Source: Sympetrum striolatum (lineage: Eukaryota; Arthropoda; Insecta; Odonata; Libellulidae). Taken from it: DNA of 64,000 nt. The translations under genes and the position numbers were made by a program. The notes beneath the pieces are model-generated. The model had not been told where the DNA came from and made no database searches. It worked only from the letters and a program-made list of their open reading frames with translations. The DNA lies in contig OX388346.1 of assembly GCA_947579665.1 (NCBI GenBank), forward strand, positions 91,576,615 to 91,640,614, read 5' to 3'. This document shows, one piece after another, positions 47,601-59,400 of the stretch (position 1 is the stretch's first letter; each line of letters starts with the position of its first letter).

Positions 47601-47842
47601 CTGTTGAGCAAATACTATGTAGTTAATTCATGATCCAGAAATAAAATTTACTTTTTTCTTCGGAAAATTGATACGGGAAACTGATTATGAAATAAAATTT
47701 GTTCTAAAGGGAGACAAATTGTGGTAGCCATTAGCATGAAAAGATATATACTTTTTGGAAACGTTCATTGATCCACTGTAAGTGAAATTACTCATTCCGA
47801 AAAATCTGTTGATGGTGGACAATAAATTTTTACCAAGTATAA
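44665..47842. other. Non-coding stretch
   Basis: No gene recognised. 45870-46070 is CpG-richer, with opposing frames of 63 and 67 codons that I cannot assign; 47340-47530 is likewise CpG-normal. The rest is AT-rich. Confidence 0.4.
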
Positions 47843-47930
47843 ACTACCAGTTATAAATTTTACGTCAATGAGTTTAAATGGCAAAACTTTACCAGTTATA
47901 AATTTTACGCCAGTTAGTTTATATGGCAAA
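47843..47930 (+). repeat. 45-bp imperfect tandem duplication
   Basis: TACCAGTTATAAATTTTACG begins at 47845 and again at 47890, followed in both by a diverged AGTTTA.ATGGCAAA. Shortly to the right, AATCGAGTAAATACTTAT occurs twice (about 47978 and 48034), a second local duplication. Confidence 0.85.
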
Positions 47931-49292
47931 TCTATCTTCACAAAGAATTCTAAATCTTTTCTGCGAATTCAAAAGAAAATCGAGTAAATACTTATATAAA
48001 TCGTAATATCATTACTATATTTATATAAACCTAATCGAGTAAATACTTATGTAAATACTTCTCTGCTAGTATTTCAGTTTTGTTTCTTTCAACTTACGTT
48101 CTGTATAATTTCCCTCTTGCACCATTCTCTTAGATTATATCGAACATTCTCCTGATTGTATGAGAAACATGAGAGGGATCAAATAATATTAGGGCACACT
48201 GTAATATTCACCACAGCAGCGCAAGTGACGTAGACCTCTGCATCACAGACCCCCGGAGGGACTGCGGTGTGTGCCATCGATGCTTATCATGGATATCCGA
48301 TCATACGAATAAGTAATAATTGGCATTGACTTAAAGATTGGCATTCGTTCTACGAAATTATTTTCCAAGTATATACTTCATGAAAGAAATTTCGTAAGAG
48401 AACGTTGAAGGCATAACCGACGATTTAGCGGCTCAACTGAGCATGAGAAATGGGGTTTCAATTACGTCCTTTTAGAAACCAATGATGCGTATCTCAGCAA
48501 CCAGGAGAAAAAGGAGAAATATCACCGAACAAAAAGAGCTCAGAACAGGTTCATCTGATTTTGAGAATACACCACATCCCCAAAATGTATACGTTTCACC
48601 GAAGCATACTTAGTAATATATATTGGTCATTGGAATACTAGAAAGTTCCCTAAATTAAAATTTTAATGAGAAAATTAATTTCTTTAAATATTAACAAAAT
48701 AAAACATGATTTTTATGCTCAGTGATAGCTACAACTTCTATAACTAGTGAATAAATAACGAAAAAAAAGGTATTACTTGTATTATTTCTAAATGAACTAT
48801 CCACGGAAATGAAACTCGTTCGTGATTTAAAAAATGAAACATAATATATTACACATAAATCGATATCAGGTAAAAAACAAAGAGATATTTGCAGTGCTGC
48901 CGAATTGACAATGCATTAGTTTATATAAACTGAGAATTACGAAGGTGCAAAGAAAGCACTGTTTTTTTAAATTATCTGATAAGAGAATCTCAGAGAAGGA
49001 ATTGCGCGATCCGCAAGCTAAATAATAACAATTTAGACATTTAATTAAGTATCGAGATTAAACCGATCATTAGCTTACCATGTGCACTCACAGTAACTAA
49101 TCGTAGATTTCAATTTGATGAAAGAACCAAATACAAGAATCACATGAAGTAAAATTCCTAAAACTTCCCTAAAACGAAAACTAATTGCATTTCCGCAGTT
49201 GGAACTGTTTTCGCTTATCGCTAGGTTCTAAATCTTAGGTTTTTACATCCACAATTCTTCTAATTATTTTAACTTCTTATTTTATAATTAAT
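47931..49292. other. Non-coding stretch
   Basis: AT-rich, nothing further recognised except the two copies of AATCGAGTAAATACTTAT. Confidence 0.4.
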
Positions 49293-49372
49293 GACGATGG
49301 GTTGGATGGAAAAAGAGACTTTTATGTCTCAATCTCGCCCAAATAAAGACGATTTATCATTATTATTATTAA
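49293..49372 (+). mobile_element. LINE 3' end with (TTA)n tail, plus strand
   Basis: It reads ATGGGTTGGATGGAA, then the stem-loop-like GAGACTTTTATGTCTC, then AATCTCGCCCAAATAAAGAC, GATTTATC and four ATT units. It is the same family as 36668-36755 (minus), with one change that weakens the stem. Only the last ~80 bases of the element are recognisable. Confidence 0.8.
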
Positions 49373-50003
49373 ATGATTTTGCGACAAAAATTCGACAACA
49401 TCTCAGCAACATTAACTGATGAACCAAGCGCTCAATGTACTCGAGCGCGCATGGAAGAAATAGAAAAACACTGTAATAATTCCACAAATTATTTTTTTAT
49501 CCTTAAAATACATTAGTCGAAACCGGTCGTGTTTTTAAATACAATTTGTGGTAGTGTTACTATTTTTTAAATTTCTTCCGATTATGGAATTCGACATAGC
49601 TATAGTCACCATTGCAGAATTTCAAGCGTGCTTGTTTGAAATTCGGCACATTCGAGCAGTGCAAAGATTCGATTAGGACTTTCGGAATCTGGATCGCTCT
49701 CCCCCTCCTAAGAATCGGCTATTTGTTCAAGATAATGGAATTCATCGGAAGGAAACCTTGCTGACCGAGGCCATTGGTAGGCGATAGGACCCCGCCCGTC
49801 GCGCAATAAAAAGAAGGAAGCGTGCCCTTGCACCGCGTCCTTTTACAGATCCAGTCACGATCGGCTCCGATCACTCCGGTCCATTCACTTCTTCCTCCAG
49901 CGAAGGATGGTTCCTTCTCTCCACGATTCAATTTTTTGTGGAATCGGTGCAAACGATAAAATTTCAAGGAGCGCAAAAGTGTCCTTCGAATGATACGCTT
50001 TTG

Positions 50004-50043
50004 GACGTATTAAGACGTTTAAAGACGTATTAAGACGTCTATT
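50004..50043. promoter_or_regulatory. Four GACGT cores at exact 10-bp spacing
   Basis: GACGT begins at 50004, 50014, 50024 and 50034 in the pattern GACGTATTAA, GACGTTTAAA, GACGTATTAA, GACGTCTATT. The TGACGT/GACGTC class is recognised by bZIP factors (CREB/ATF type), and 10 bp puts every core on the same face of the helix. That it binds a factor is inference; it could be a simple tandem repeat. Confidence 0.45.
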
Positions 50044-50106
50044 TTCCCTCAGAAGGCACTCGACTCTTGACCGGTACACACGCAACTTACGATATTGTCT
50101 CCACGG

Positions 50107-50136
50107 TCGAAAGTGAACGCTGAAATTCACTTTCGA
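50107..50136. repeat. Perfect 11-bp-stem hairpin
   Basis: TCGAAAGTGAA (50107-50117) and TTCACTTTCGA (50126-50136) are exact reverse complements around an 8-base loop. It lies about 65 bases to the right of the ACGT array. Confidence 0.85.
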
Positions 50137-50140
50137 AATG

Positions 50141-51354
50141 AGTCGCTTCTATTTATGTCTCACTTCGCAGGAATGCGCTAATACGCTATGTAAACCACGG
50201 AGTAGATTATCTGGAGTAAAGGGTCATTTACTTACGTGCGTAACTTCTGCAGCTGAATATGCTATACCGATTTTTGCTAAACTTTAGTATCATACTTATT
50301 AGGGTAGGGATAGCGAAGCTCTTTTCGAGCGAGTTCCAAAATTATGGGTGCAGACCGTAGTGCAAGATTATTATATTGATATATTGATTTTGTTTTAACA
50401 TCTATTAACATACTATTCTCAAATAATGTAAAAATTACTCACGAGATTGTTCAATGTGTACGAAAATGTATAACGCGGGTGAAAAAAATATGACCAGAAT
50501 GATTTCGAACGCATAAAGATTTTCATGCTCAACTTTTTAACATGCAATTTACAAATATCGAGTTCAATAATTTGTCGAAGTATACTTTTCGCGATGAAAT
50601 CGACGTCTCGGTTTCTTAATTACATTTCCAGGCGTAGAGAAATTTTGATATCACATGAAATATACATTTTTCAAAGAAAATAGTTTATGATATTAGAAAA
50701 ATGGAAGGAAAGCTACAATTAAATACGACTTTGGAAAAGCTATTTAAAACAATTCGGTGTAGAAGAAATTATGCACTTTATTTCTTAACTTCATTTTGGT
50801 TTAAGACAAAAAAAAAGGATTGAAGGTAAATACACAAATTCAGGTATGAAAATAAACATGTTTAATTCAGGAAAATTGATATAAAGATATGATTGAATTT
50901 TAAGGAATAGTGAAAGGCTTGAATCTTCAAAATTGCTCCATGTAGTCCTTTAGGAGCTGAACAAAATTTTAAATTACTGCCAGCCATCCGTGGATGAATA
51001 GATTGAGATTCAGCTTCCACATACCGGTATGAGCATCTTGAGAGCTAACTGATGTGAATTCCTAAACCTAAATTCACTATACGCGAGATTTCAGTTGAAG
51101 TCGATATAATAATGGTGGACTGGGTAAACTACTAAAATTCTACGCAGGCCATCAATATTCACTATATTGATGGTATATCATTTTAAACTCCTCACAAGAG
51201 GTTATTCGTGTTCTCCTCTGATTCAGCTTTTTTCACAGTCCTCTCCGGATAACAATGCTCGGATCGAAACCGGACATGAGGTAATTAAGCGGGAGATTCG
51301 CTTGTCGAATAAGTCTCGAAGCCAACGTCCGGTTAAAGAGGTAGGGGATGAAGT
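50141..51354. other. Non-coding stretch
   Basis: AT-rich, nothing recognised. Confidence 0.4.
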
Positions 51355-51426
51355 GGCAAAAAATTCTCATGGAAATGTTATTCAACTTGTGGCAATAAAA
51401 TTCTCATGGAATGTTATTCAACTTGT
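51355..51426 (+). repeat. 36-bp imperfect tandem duplication
   Basis: GGCAAAAAATTCTCATGGAA and onwards (51355-51390) is repeated as GGCAATAAAATTCTCATGGA and onwards (51391-51426), both ending TGTTATTCAACTTGT. It lies within a 125-codon plus-strand frame (51167-51544) that resembles no family I know; the unit length keeps that frame open, but I do not regard the frame as a gene. Confidence 0.85.
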
Positions 51427-51806
51427 CCGAAAACGTGAGAAAGGAACTCTTTTAATGAATAAAGGATGCACGGAGACAATTAACCTTCGATTCGATCCGA
51501 AGTCGAATTCTTTTCCCATAGAACGGCGTACATTTCACACCTGAATCTTCACGAAAATTGGGTTTGAATTTTCTGCTTGGAATGGATTGGGTATTACCAA
51601 TCGCTGATTCACTTCGTCGCTGATTTTCCGTTTAGGGGTAGATCCTTGATTGTTCCTTTAGGAACTGGAAGAGGATTGAAAATCGGTTGTAACTCAAAAT
51701 GCTACGTAAATATCCATGTATTATTTATTTACCATAACTTACATATTTAGTTACTTAATGTTAGTTACCACCCATACTTGGATTTCTTTTTCGTCATTCC
51801 CTAGGG
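51427..51806. other. Non-coding stretch
   Basis: Nothing recognised. Confidence 0.4.
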
Positions 51807-52079
51807 AAGGTGAGTCAAACTCATTGAAACAATGGGCCATTTACTGGCACTGGTAAGATTCTTGCGGGCCGCATCACACTTATAAATTTTCTTATAATTT
51901 TATTTTAAAGTTGAATGATTTAATTTTGGAATATAAGTAGGATAATTTAAACACAATATGTAGTTGGCGTAGTGAATTCAGTTCAATAATGTACAAATTA
52001 TATAGTACTGCTTTCAATTGAACAATTATTGAACCATGAAAAATCACTTCGAGGGTCGCATGACTGTTTGACATGCCAG
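51807..52079. mobile_element. Non-autonomous hAT-like MITE, 273 bp
   Basis: The left end reads AAGGTGAGTCAAACTCATT and the right end, reverse-complemented, reads CTGGCATGTCAAACAGTCAT, sharing GTCAAAC near the tip as in the common CAGGGGTGTCAAACTC class of hAT ends. Just inside the left end is GGGCCATTTACTGGCAC and further in GCGGGCCGCA, also typical of that class. The flanks CCCTAGGG (51799-51806) and CTCTAGGA (52080-52087) match at 6 of 8 bases with central TA, the nnnTAnnn pattern seen in Buster-type hATs. There is no transposase frame. The family differs from the 2.8-kb MITE. Confidence 0.7.
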
Positions 52080-52753
52080 CTCTAGGACATTTGACAAGGT
52101 TTGAAAACAATCTTCACGTATGGACTGATATTTAATGGTTCATACATCCATATCTGTGAGATCTGTAAGACGTTGTTCTATAAATCATTTCCATTCCGGT
52201 TGTCGTTTTCTAAAGTGAGTTGTCATCGTCGTTAGTATGCTAACACTGCGGTATTTTGCCCTTCTAAAATTAACTAAGGCCATTCCTTTTACCTCGTGAT
52301 AAGAGTCGCTTTAATTCCATCCGAAAACTCTTTTCTTTTTCTGTATTCTTTGTCTCTTAGCCGACGTCCTTCCTTCCACCGCTTGTTTTAGCGTCTGCTC
52401 CCTCCCACTTTCGTTGTCTCATTTTTTATTTCTTAGATCAATACCCTTCCATAATTAATGCTTCGTCATTTGTTTCCCCGTCCAGCCAACTTACTCTTTC
52501 TAATCTTTGACACACCCACATTTCGTCTGTCCTTCCCATGTGTCTCGCAACGTGCTCTTTGCACCAGCCAAAGATTCGCCTCTCCTTCCCTCGCCTCCTG
52601 AGCGTCCCTCGCCTTACTTTCCCTTACATCTATACATCGATATCCTTCCTCTAACATACACTTACTATAATTATACTATTTCTATACCAAGCAAAAGAAA
52701 AAGATAAGGAATAATACTCTCTGCACATTATTTATTTAACATTAATCGCCATT
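52080..52753. other. Non-coding pyrimidine-rich stretch
   Basis: 52310-52660 is C/T-rich on the plus strand with short unassigned frames. No gene recognised. Confidence 0.4.
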
Positions 52754-52779
52754 ATTAGGTGATGTAGTCATCACCTAAT
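52754..52779. repeat. Perfect 11-bp-stem hairpin
   Basis: ATTAGGTGATG (52754-52764) and CATCACCTAAT (52769-52779) pair perfectly around a TAGT loop. No downstream T-run or gene context explains it. Confidence 0.85.
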
Positions 52780-55325
52780 GATTCGATGAAACAGGTCCTG
52801 CTGATGCTGTGGAAAAAGTACAATTTATTCTCTTTCTCTTTTGTTGTGATGGAGTTCCATAAGACAACACCTTCCACCGTAGATTTTAATTATATAAAAA
52901 GTATTTACTGTTTTATTCTGATTACTATAGCAGAACATCTCAGCCTTTTCTTCCAGTACACACCTCCGTATTAACTTAAATTTTAAAAGCTTTATGCTTT
53001 GCTATATGACGTCTAGGAATTATGATTATCAATTAAATATAATAATATAAGTATTTGAAATTATAGAGAAGAACAGCACACACATAGAGAAAAATCACAT
53101 GACGGCATACCATTTAAGGAAACTTGGATCGCGGACCTTCTTTAATTTAATTTATATGAACATTAAAGTTTCGAAAAAGAATCCTTTCATACACATTAAG
53201 GAATGCACAGGAAGGAATATCACCATAAAATCGGCTGTTCATCGTAATATCAGACAGGATCTTAAGGTTCAAACGTCAGCACTTCATTCTTTTGAGATTC
53301 TTCTCCCAAAAAATTCCAGAAAGATCATTTTCAGAAATGTTTACAATTCTCTCAGTGCCTCTTTATTTTAATTGAATAATGTAATTAAACGATTGTAATA
53401 GAAGAAAGGAAATATAGAACACACTAAATACTTCTGACCTCTGATTCGAACAAAATGACAATAGAGTGGATATGTTGTGTTGCCAATCGGCACTTTGATC
53501 TAACTTCGTCCCACACCTCTGCCTTCTGCACGTGCTTTAGCTGGAGCAGCTGATCACCGCCCAGCGAACAATTCTCATTTCCACGGGTCACCCTTCGCAA
53601 TAAAAAGGAGTAACCTCTCGACTACTCTCGTTCCTAAAAAAGAGAGTTCAATATCAGTGAATTAAGAGTTGATGTTCTTATCTGCTTCATTATCATCGGT
53701 ATTTGTTTGATTAAGTTAAACGGATGTAGAGGAAGAAAATGAAAAATGAGGGAAAACGCTGAAGATATCCTGCGCCAAATGAATTTCCATTTCATGCCAG
53801 AGGGTTTTCTAAGCCACCAGAGACAAAATTCATTTTATTTATTCGAATAAATCAATTCGAGAGATACTGTTCGAGGAAATTATGGTACATGCTACAAAGA
53901 AAAACTTTTGACCTTAAAGGATGAATAATGTAACTCCTCAATGACGTCAAACGAAGGTTCGCTAGAAGTGAACATTGAAGGAGGAAACTAGGTTCCTCTT
54001 TACGACTACTTCGTGTGTGGTGCAACGGAGATAAACAGTGAGAGTTTAATATGATATATTGCGAAGAAACATAAGTTTTTGGAAATTAAGAGCACGTACA
54101 ACCATGCCAAATATAAGATTGAATTTCGAGCATTATTAAGTCAATTCTCTCAAAATTTAAGGAAATAATTTATGAGTGGATAGCTGACGGAGAATGTATT
54201 CGTAAATAAAATAAAAAATAATCAGAAGTACCGACGATGACTATCAAATGATATAGTCTCATCCTTCAGCAGCTGTACAGTGAATATAAAAATTATTCTG
54301 AGCTATACGCCGTTACATTAGAGAATGTTTCTGTTAACTGTAAACAATTTATGATAAGAAGTGTTGATGACTGATGCTTGTAAAATTTGATGCAAATAAG
54401 TTAGTTGCAACATGTATGTAACCGTCAGGCTTTTAACTACATCCTCTTCGATCGTTCTCATAAGGTATGCTTGCAATATGAGATACACATAGGTTAAGTT
54501 ATATTCATTGTTTGGAAAAGATACACACATAAGAACGTGCTTTATGTCGACAATTGCAGCATTAAATCGGTGAGCATTTATGTGATGCTTCAAGGCATTG
54601 TATGGGAACCGTTAGAAGAAATAATCTTAGGTCAAACTTGTTCAATATATTTGGAGAGAAAAGTTCTCAAGAAATATAGTTAGTATTTTGCGCTAATTTC
54701 GCAACATAGGTCGAACATATACTGTGGGAAAATACTTATACATATATGATTTAGATTTAGAAAATAAATACTTCTTCTATTTGGTTGGACAAGTCTATTG
54801 GATGCACAGAATGTTACATGCCTTAAAGCTGCCTAATATATATGCATACGTTGATATATACGATTTTCAAATTATTCTCTGATAGTATTTTTGTGGCCCC
54901 ACTACTTACGAGGCAAATCTTATATAAGAAGAGAAATTGGAATCAGATACTATTCGACATTTTCTATTCCGCGGACGATCTTTTTGAAGAAACGACAGCC
55001 AATGATTTCCTCCCTGGAATTCTTCTCATTGATCCTCGTTTTCATATTTCCCGATTACGAGGCTGAGAAAGGTCGAAGATTTAGGGAAATACGGGCGATC
55101 CCATGACGTCACAATCGGGAAGAACCGAAGATGAGTTCGGGAAATCCGAGATCGTGACCCAAGCGCATCTCCACAGTTGAGGGATCGATCCTCTAATGGG
55201 AAGCCTTTATATTTCCAATCGAAACAATTTGTGCCTTGATTTTGCGTTTCAATGCATGGGAGAATCTCTCACACACCTACTCCAACAAGTAACTGTATGT
55301 ATCATTCCGTGTGAATTGTGTGTGC
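52780..55325. other. Non-coding stretch
   Basis: No gene recognised. A second copy of the TATA-like string CGCAATAAAAAG lies at 53596-53607 below a GC-richer block (53500-53590). 54940-55200 is CpG-normal, with overlapping plus-strand frames of 71-74 codons that I cannot assign. Confidence 0.4.
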
Positions 55326-55361
55326 TATAAAAGGGTTTGTTAAACTGCAATGTGATTTTCA
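55326..55361 (+). promoter_or_regulatory. Possible TATA-initiator pair
   Basis: TATAAAAG (55326-55333) is a strong TATA box, and TTTTCATCG places an initiator-like TCA about 33-35 bases downstream (A at 55361). The CpG-normal block just upstream (about 54940-55280) would be the proximal promoter. No transcript or coding exon is recognisable downstream before the repeat at 55.6 kb, so it may be fortuitous. Confidence 0.25.
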
Positions 55362-55602
55362 TCGAATTTTTAATTTACAAACGGTTTCCACCTATAGAGT
55401 TAACCTGAGCAAGGCTACATTTTCCTAAACCGGTCGTAATATTGAAATACATTGATGGAAATTACGAAATACTACATTCATTTCAAACGATGTGTTTTTG
55501 TTATCGAAGAAAATATGAAATATTTCAATCAATGTTCATCGGGCTAATATACTAGCGTCTTGTAAAATTTTGAGGTAGCATTGATAGGAAAAATCTAATG
55601 TG

Positions 55603-56271
55603 AGCACATGACTTTCTCCATATATAAGATGTAAATATTTATCTACGACAGTATTTTCGAACTCTAGATTCAATCTAAACTTGGAAGATATACACAAATA
55701 CATTTTTTGTAATTTTTGTAAATAACTGTATATACCTAAATATCAGATTAATGGAGGAATTTTGCAAAAACGGAAACGAGCTTCGAATAATAAAGCTCGA
55801 CTTCCGTTTAACCGATTTACTCCAAAAACTAATCAACTCTAACGACACAAACCAAAGTGCTATGTATGAAATTTGGTGTTGATATGAGTTTTCATGTTAG
55901 AGCGCCCACAAAGTACATTATCAGCTACTTCCGGTTTATCAGTATTTCACAAATAACTCCTAAACAATCAGTGATACAAAAATATTTTTCATCATCAGCT
56001 CGACTTTCGGTTAACCCATTTACTCCAAAAACTAATCAACTCTGACAGCACCTACCACATTGCTATATATGAAGTTTGGTATTGATACAACTAATAGTTT
56101 TTACGTTAGAGCGCCCACAAGCACGCACTCACACACACAGGCATCATTCCGTAAATGCTCAAAACGTGTTCTAGGGACCCCAAAACATGTATTTCCGTTG
56201 AAATCTACAAGTGGATTTTTTTTCATGAAAACAATACTTTCTCTATACTACGTATATGGAGAAAGTAAAAA
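55603..56271 (+). mobile_element. Unnamed ~670-bp repeat family, copy 1
   Basis: It begins AGCACATGACTTTCTCCATA and ends in a terminal hairpin, TACTTTCTCTATA, a CTACG loop and TATATGGAGAAAGTA, so the 5' end and the hairpin's 5' arm are the same sequence (inverted termini of about 14 bp). A second copy is at 59525-60196. Inside, a ~125-bp module containing CCAAAAACTAATCAACTCT and AGAGCGCCCACAA occurs twice (about 55790-55910 and 55995-56120). No frame resembles a transposase. It looks like a MITE, but no target duplication is certain. Confidence 0.82.
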
Positions 56272-56409
56272 TAGTATCAATGTTTCGTTCAAGATGTAAA
56301 AGATTGGGATGATTAAGTCTTCCCGTTTGGAGGAATTGAGAAAAGGCCAAAGGGGAAGGAATATTAATCGGAAACATGCGAGAGGAATCGACCAATGTTC
56401 TTATAAAAC
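56272..56409. other. Short non-coding gap
   Basis: Nothing recognised. Confidence 0.4.
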
Positions 56410-56465
56410 CAATCGAAGAAGCCTTAACATGGCAGAACTCCGTAATCGGGATCATATTAAATAAA
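56410..56465 (-). repeat. Second copy of the hairpin-associated dispersed repeat
   Basis: On the minus strand it reads TTTATTTAATATGATCCCG, ATTACGGAGTTC, a few changes, then GTTAAGGCTTCTTCGATTG, matching 18285-18341. The opposing hairpin arm present at 18238 is absent here. Confidence 0.85.
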
Positions 56466-59400
56466 CTTTCAAAATTCTACAAAACAAAATTTGTGCTACC
56501 AATTTTCTTTTCTTAGGATCACTGAAATATGCGGTATACAGTTTATGCTATTCTTTGGTTATTCATAATAATAAAGCGGAGTAAGAACTGACGTATGCGT
56601 CAAATGTTGAGAGGAAATGGATTGCTAAAGAAAGTAACAAAATCTTACGAAGATAGGGTTCGATCAAGAAGAAGTAAGTAGTTATTGTTTCGGTTTTCAA
56701 TCAACCGAGAGGAAGATAACCCGAGAATGCATGTATATAACCTCTATACAATTTAGAAGAAAATCAGAGTGAACCACTGCATCATTAGGAACCTTGAAGG
56801 ATATTAAAGGGGCAAATGTACGCCAGTTTCGCTGTATTAATACAGCACAATAACACTATTATACAAAATAAAAATATATCAATAAAAACTTAGACTGTAA
56901 AAAGCCTATTTGAAGCATAATTGTTAGATCATAGACTTGATGATGTCCTTGAGTCCCCGGTCATTTTTTGTACTCTCATGCAGTTAAGGAAAGTTTATAA
57001 TCGATACAATGAATGTTTCTATTTACCACCAAGTCAAGCTTCTTGGTGTTCTACATGATATATCTCTAAAATCCCCATACTTTAAACTGTTTTGAAAGCG
57101 ATTTTTTTGTGTTAATAAAAGTATTGAAAAAGATAGGTTTCTCAATGACCTACGTAAATAGTGTGCATCAAGCAGAGATAGGGGAACCAAGAGACTATTT
57201 AAAATCCCGCAATAAGAGTAAGAGAGACAACCAAGAGCAATTTTATAACTATAATGTACTTAATTTCGGTTCATGAATCACGACAGAACAATTCAAATGA
57301 ATCTCCTTAGTGAATTTCTTTATTTATATGCTCTGGTCAGTAAAAACGGTCTGTGATTCCGGGGAAGAAGCGGATCGCTGTTCTGCGGAACTGAAGTTCA
57401 TGGAAAAGACTTGAGATGCGCCTCTTCGAGTGAAAGCGCGTTTCTCTTCACCACTTTCTTGCGCGTGCTTCGTTTTTCCCAAAACAAATGGGATTTGCTA
57501 AATACTATACATCACGCGACCACTTCAACTATCCTACCCAGTAAATAGGGGTTTATTAGCAAGATATATCTCACCTAGACCTTACAATATCAGTGTTGTT
57601 GACCTTTATCAACAACAATTCTAAGCTTGATTATTGAGGTAGACAATTGTGAGTCCATGCTTCCGCTCGGATATAAAAAATTATCATATTTTAATTCACG
57701 CCTGAATATTACACATATTATAATTATCAATCCCATGATAAACATCCTGTAGTCAACTTAAAACATCAAATTCAGTGCCATAGATAGATAGTGCCAAGAA
57801 ATACTCACATATTTAGTTATTTAAGAGAAAAAAAGTATCTTTAATATCAATTCAGTTCCCCGGGTTTCAGAATACTTTCTTCGCATTACATACGTTTTGC
57901 AGGTTCTGTATTAGCATACCTCTAAAAGAAGTTTAATCGATAGGTCGGATATTTTTTGATGGAAAGTTACAGATATCAGGATACTAAACCCAAGGATTAA
58001 GAAGAGATGTATGAGGATGGTTCCCTTTTATATTTTCATAAGAATCCATCAATTTTTTGCGGGGTAATTCCTGCTTCAAATTTAGTTGATCGTCTCTTTT
58101 CAATTGTAATGTAATTGAATTGTTACATTAGTTATCCGATTCGTTATAAGTAATTAGTTAATCTAAAAGGTAAAATATATTGGCGCTAATCACGCCAAGT
58201 TTGTGAAATTGCTCAAAGTAAAGTCCTTTCTGGTCCATAAAAGGCTAAAAGAGTAATTTGGAAGGCAAAATCCTAATTATAATGATCTATAGGAACTCGA
58301 AGAAGATGCTATGGACGATTATATTTTTTTTGATGAACTTGTAAAGGAAGATACACTAATGCTTTAAGAATAAATAATTCTCTCTTAACTGTGCATTCAG
58401 TCTTAATTAGTCTTTTTTGCATGCCTCGAAATAAATTATATAAATTTAAAACATTCTATAAATTAACATATTCTCTTTCGTAAATTTTCTAGTTTTAGTT
58501 AAATATATAGTTCATATTTTTATGTGAGAAAGAAAAAAGCACAGCAGAGAAGTGACATCACGAAATAACTTTCCAAACTCGATCATCACTCATTCATGTG
58601 AAAATCAAGGAACGAGATTCTGCACCGATACTTAAGTTCGGATTAATAATCGATGAGCAAATCAAATTATCCCGGAAGATTATATTCTGAAAGGCGTGTT
58701 AATGCGTGGAAAATTAGAGATAGACGTACAGATGAGATTAAATAGATATTTTCTTCGCAGATCAAGTAGCCAATGTGTTAGACAAGCTTAACTACTAGAT
58801 ATATGTAACCCTGACATAAATGGATATTAAATGGAGCATTCAAGAGCAAGAGAATAAAGTAGTCAACGTTTCCGACTACTTGAGAGATAAAATATTACAT
58901 CGATAAAGTAATTTCCATTTTAAGTCAATATCATCATACTTTGAATTTCTCGTCAATGCTAGCATGTTATACAATAATAGAGCAGAAAATGTATGAAATA
59001 TCTTTATTTTGGAAAGCATAATAATAATTTTAATATTTTTAATACATTCTAAGGCTCGAATGCTATTGCACTACCATAAAGTAGATGCTTAATCTTCATT
59101 AAACGATATACTTCGAGGAACTTAATTCTATATAGTCTTGGCACATCATCAAGGCAAGAAATCGTGTTTAAACACACTATAGTATCACGAATTCCACCTA
59201 ATCGATTGAGTAAATTGATTATTCGATTCCAGCTGTAAAAAAGCATTATGCATAATAAGGCTGTTCCTAAAATAATACGATGTAAGTTGTTTTTCTTTTG
59301 AGAGCTATTTCTTCCTCTTCTTTATCTCGCAAGTGGATGGATGTAAGAATTTCTTAAGCGACATTTACTGATTATCCGAGCTATACAGTTTTTAAATACC

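Larger units (their letters stand above)
49680..50140. promoter_or_regulatory. Candidate regulatory cluster
   Basis: A CpG-normal block contains CCCCGCCCG (about 49790), a TATA-like CGCAATAAAAAG (49802-49813), the 10-bp ACGT array at 50004-50043 and a hairpin at 50107-50136. CCTTTTACAG at 49839-49848 could also be a splice acceptor. The minus-strand frames here (85 and 81 codons) match nothing known. No transcript can be assigned from sequence alone. Confidence 0.3.

Noticed and set aside
51167..51544. 125-codon plus-strand frame containing a duplicated NVIQLV peptide
   Set aside because: The peptide repeat is explained by a 36-bp DNA duplication whose length is a multiple of three. No family resemblance.
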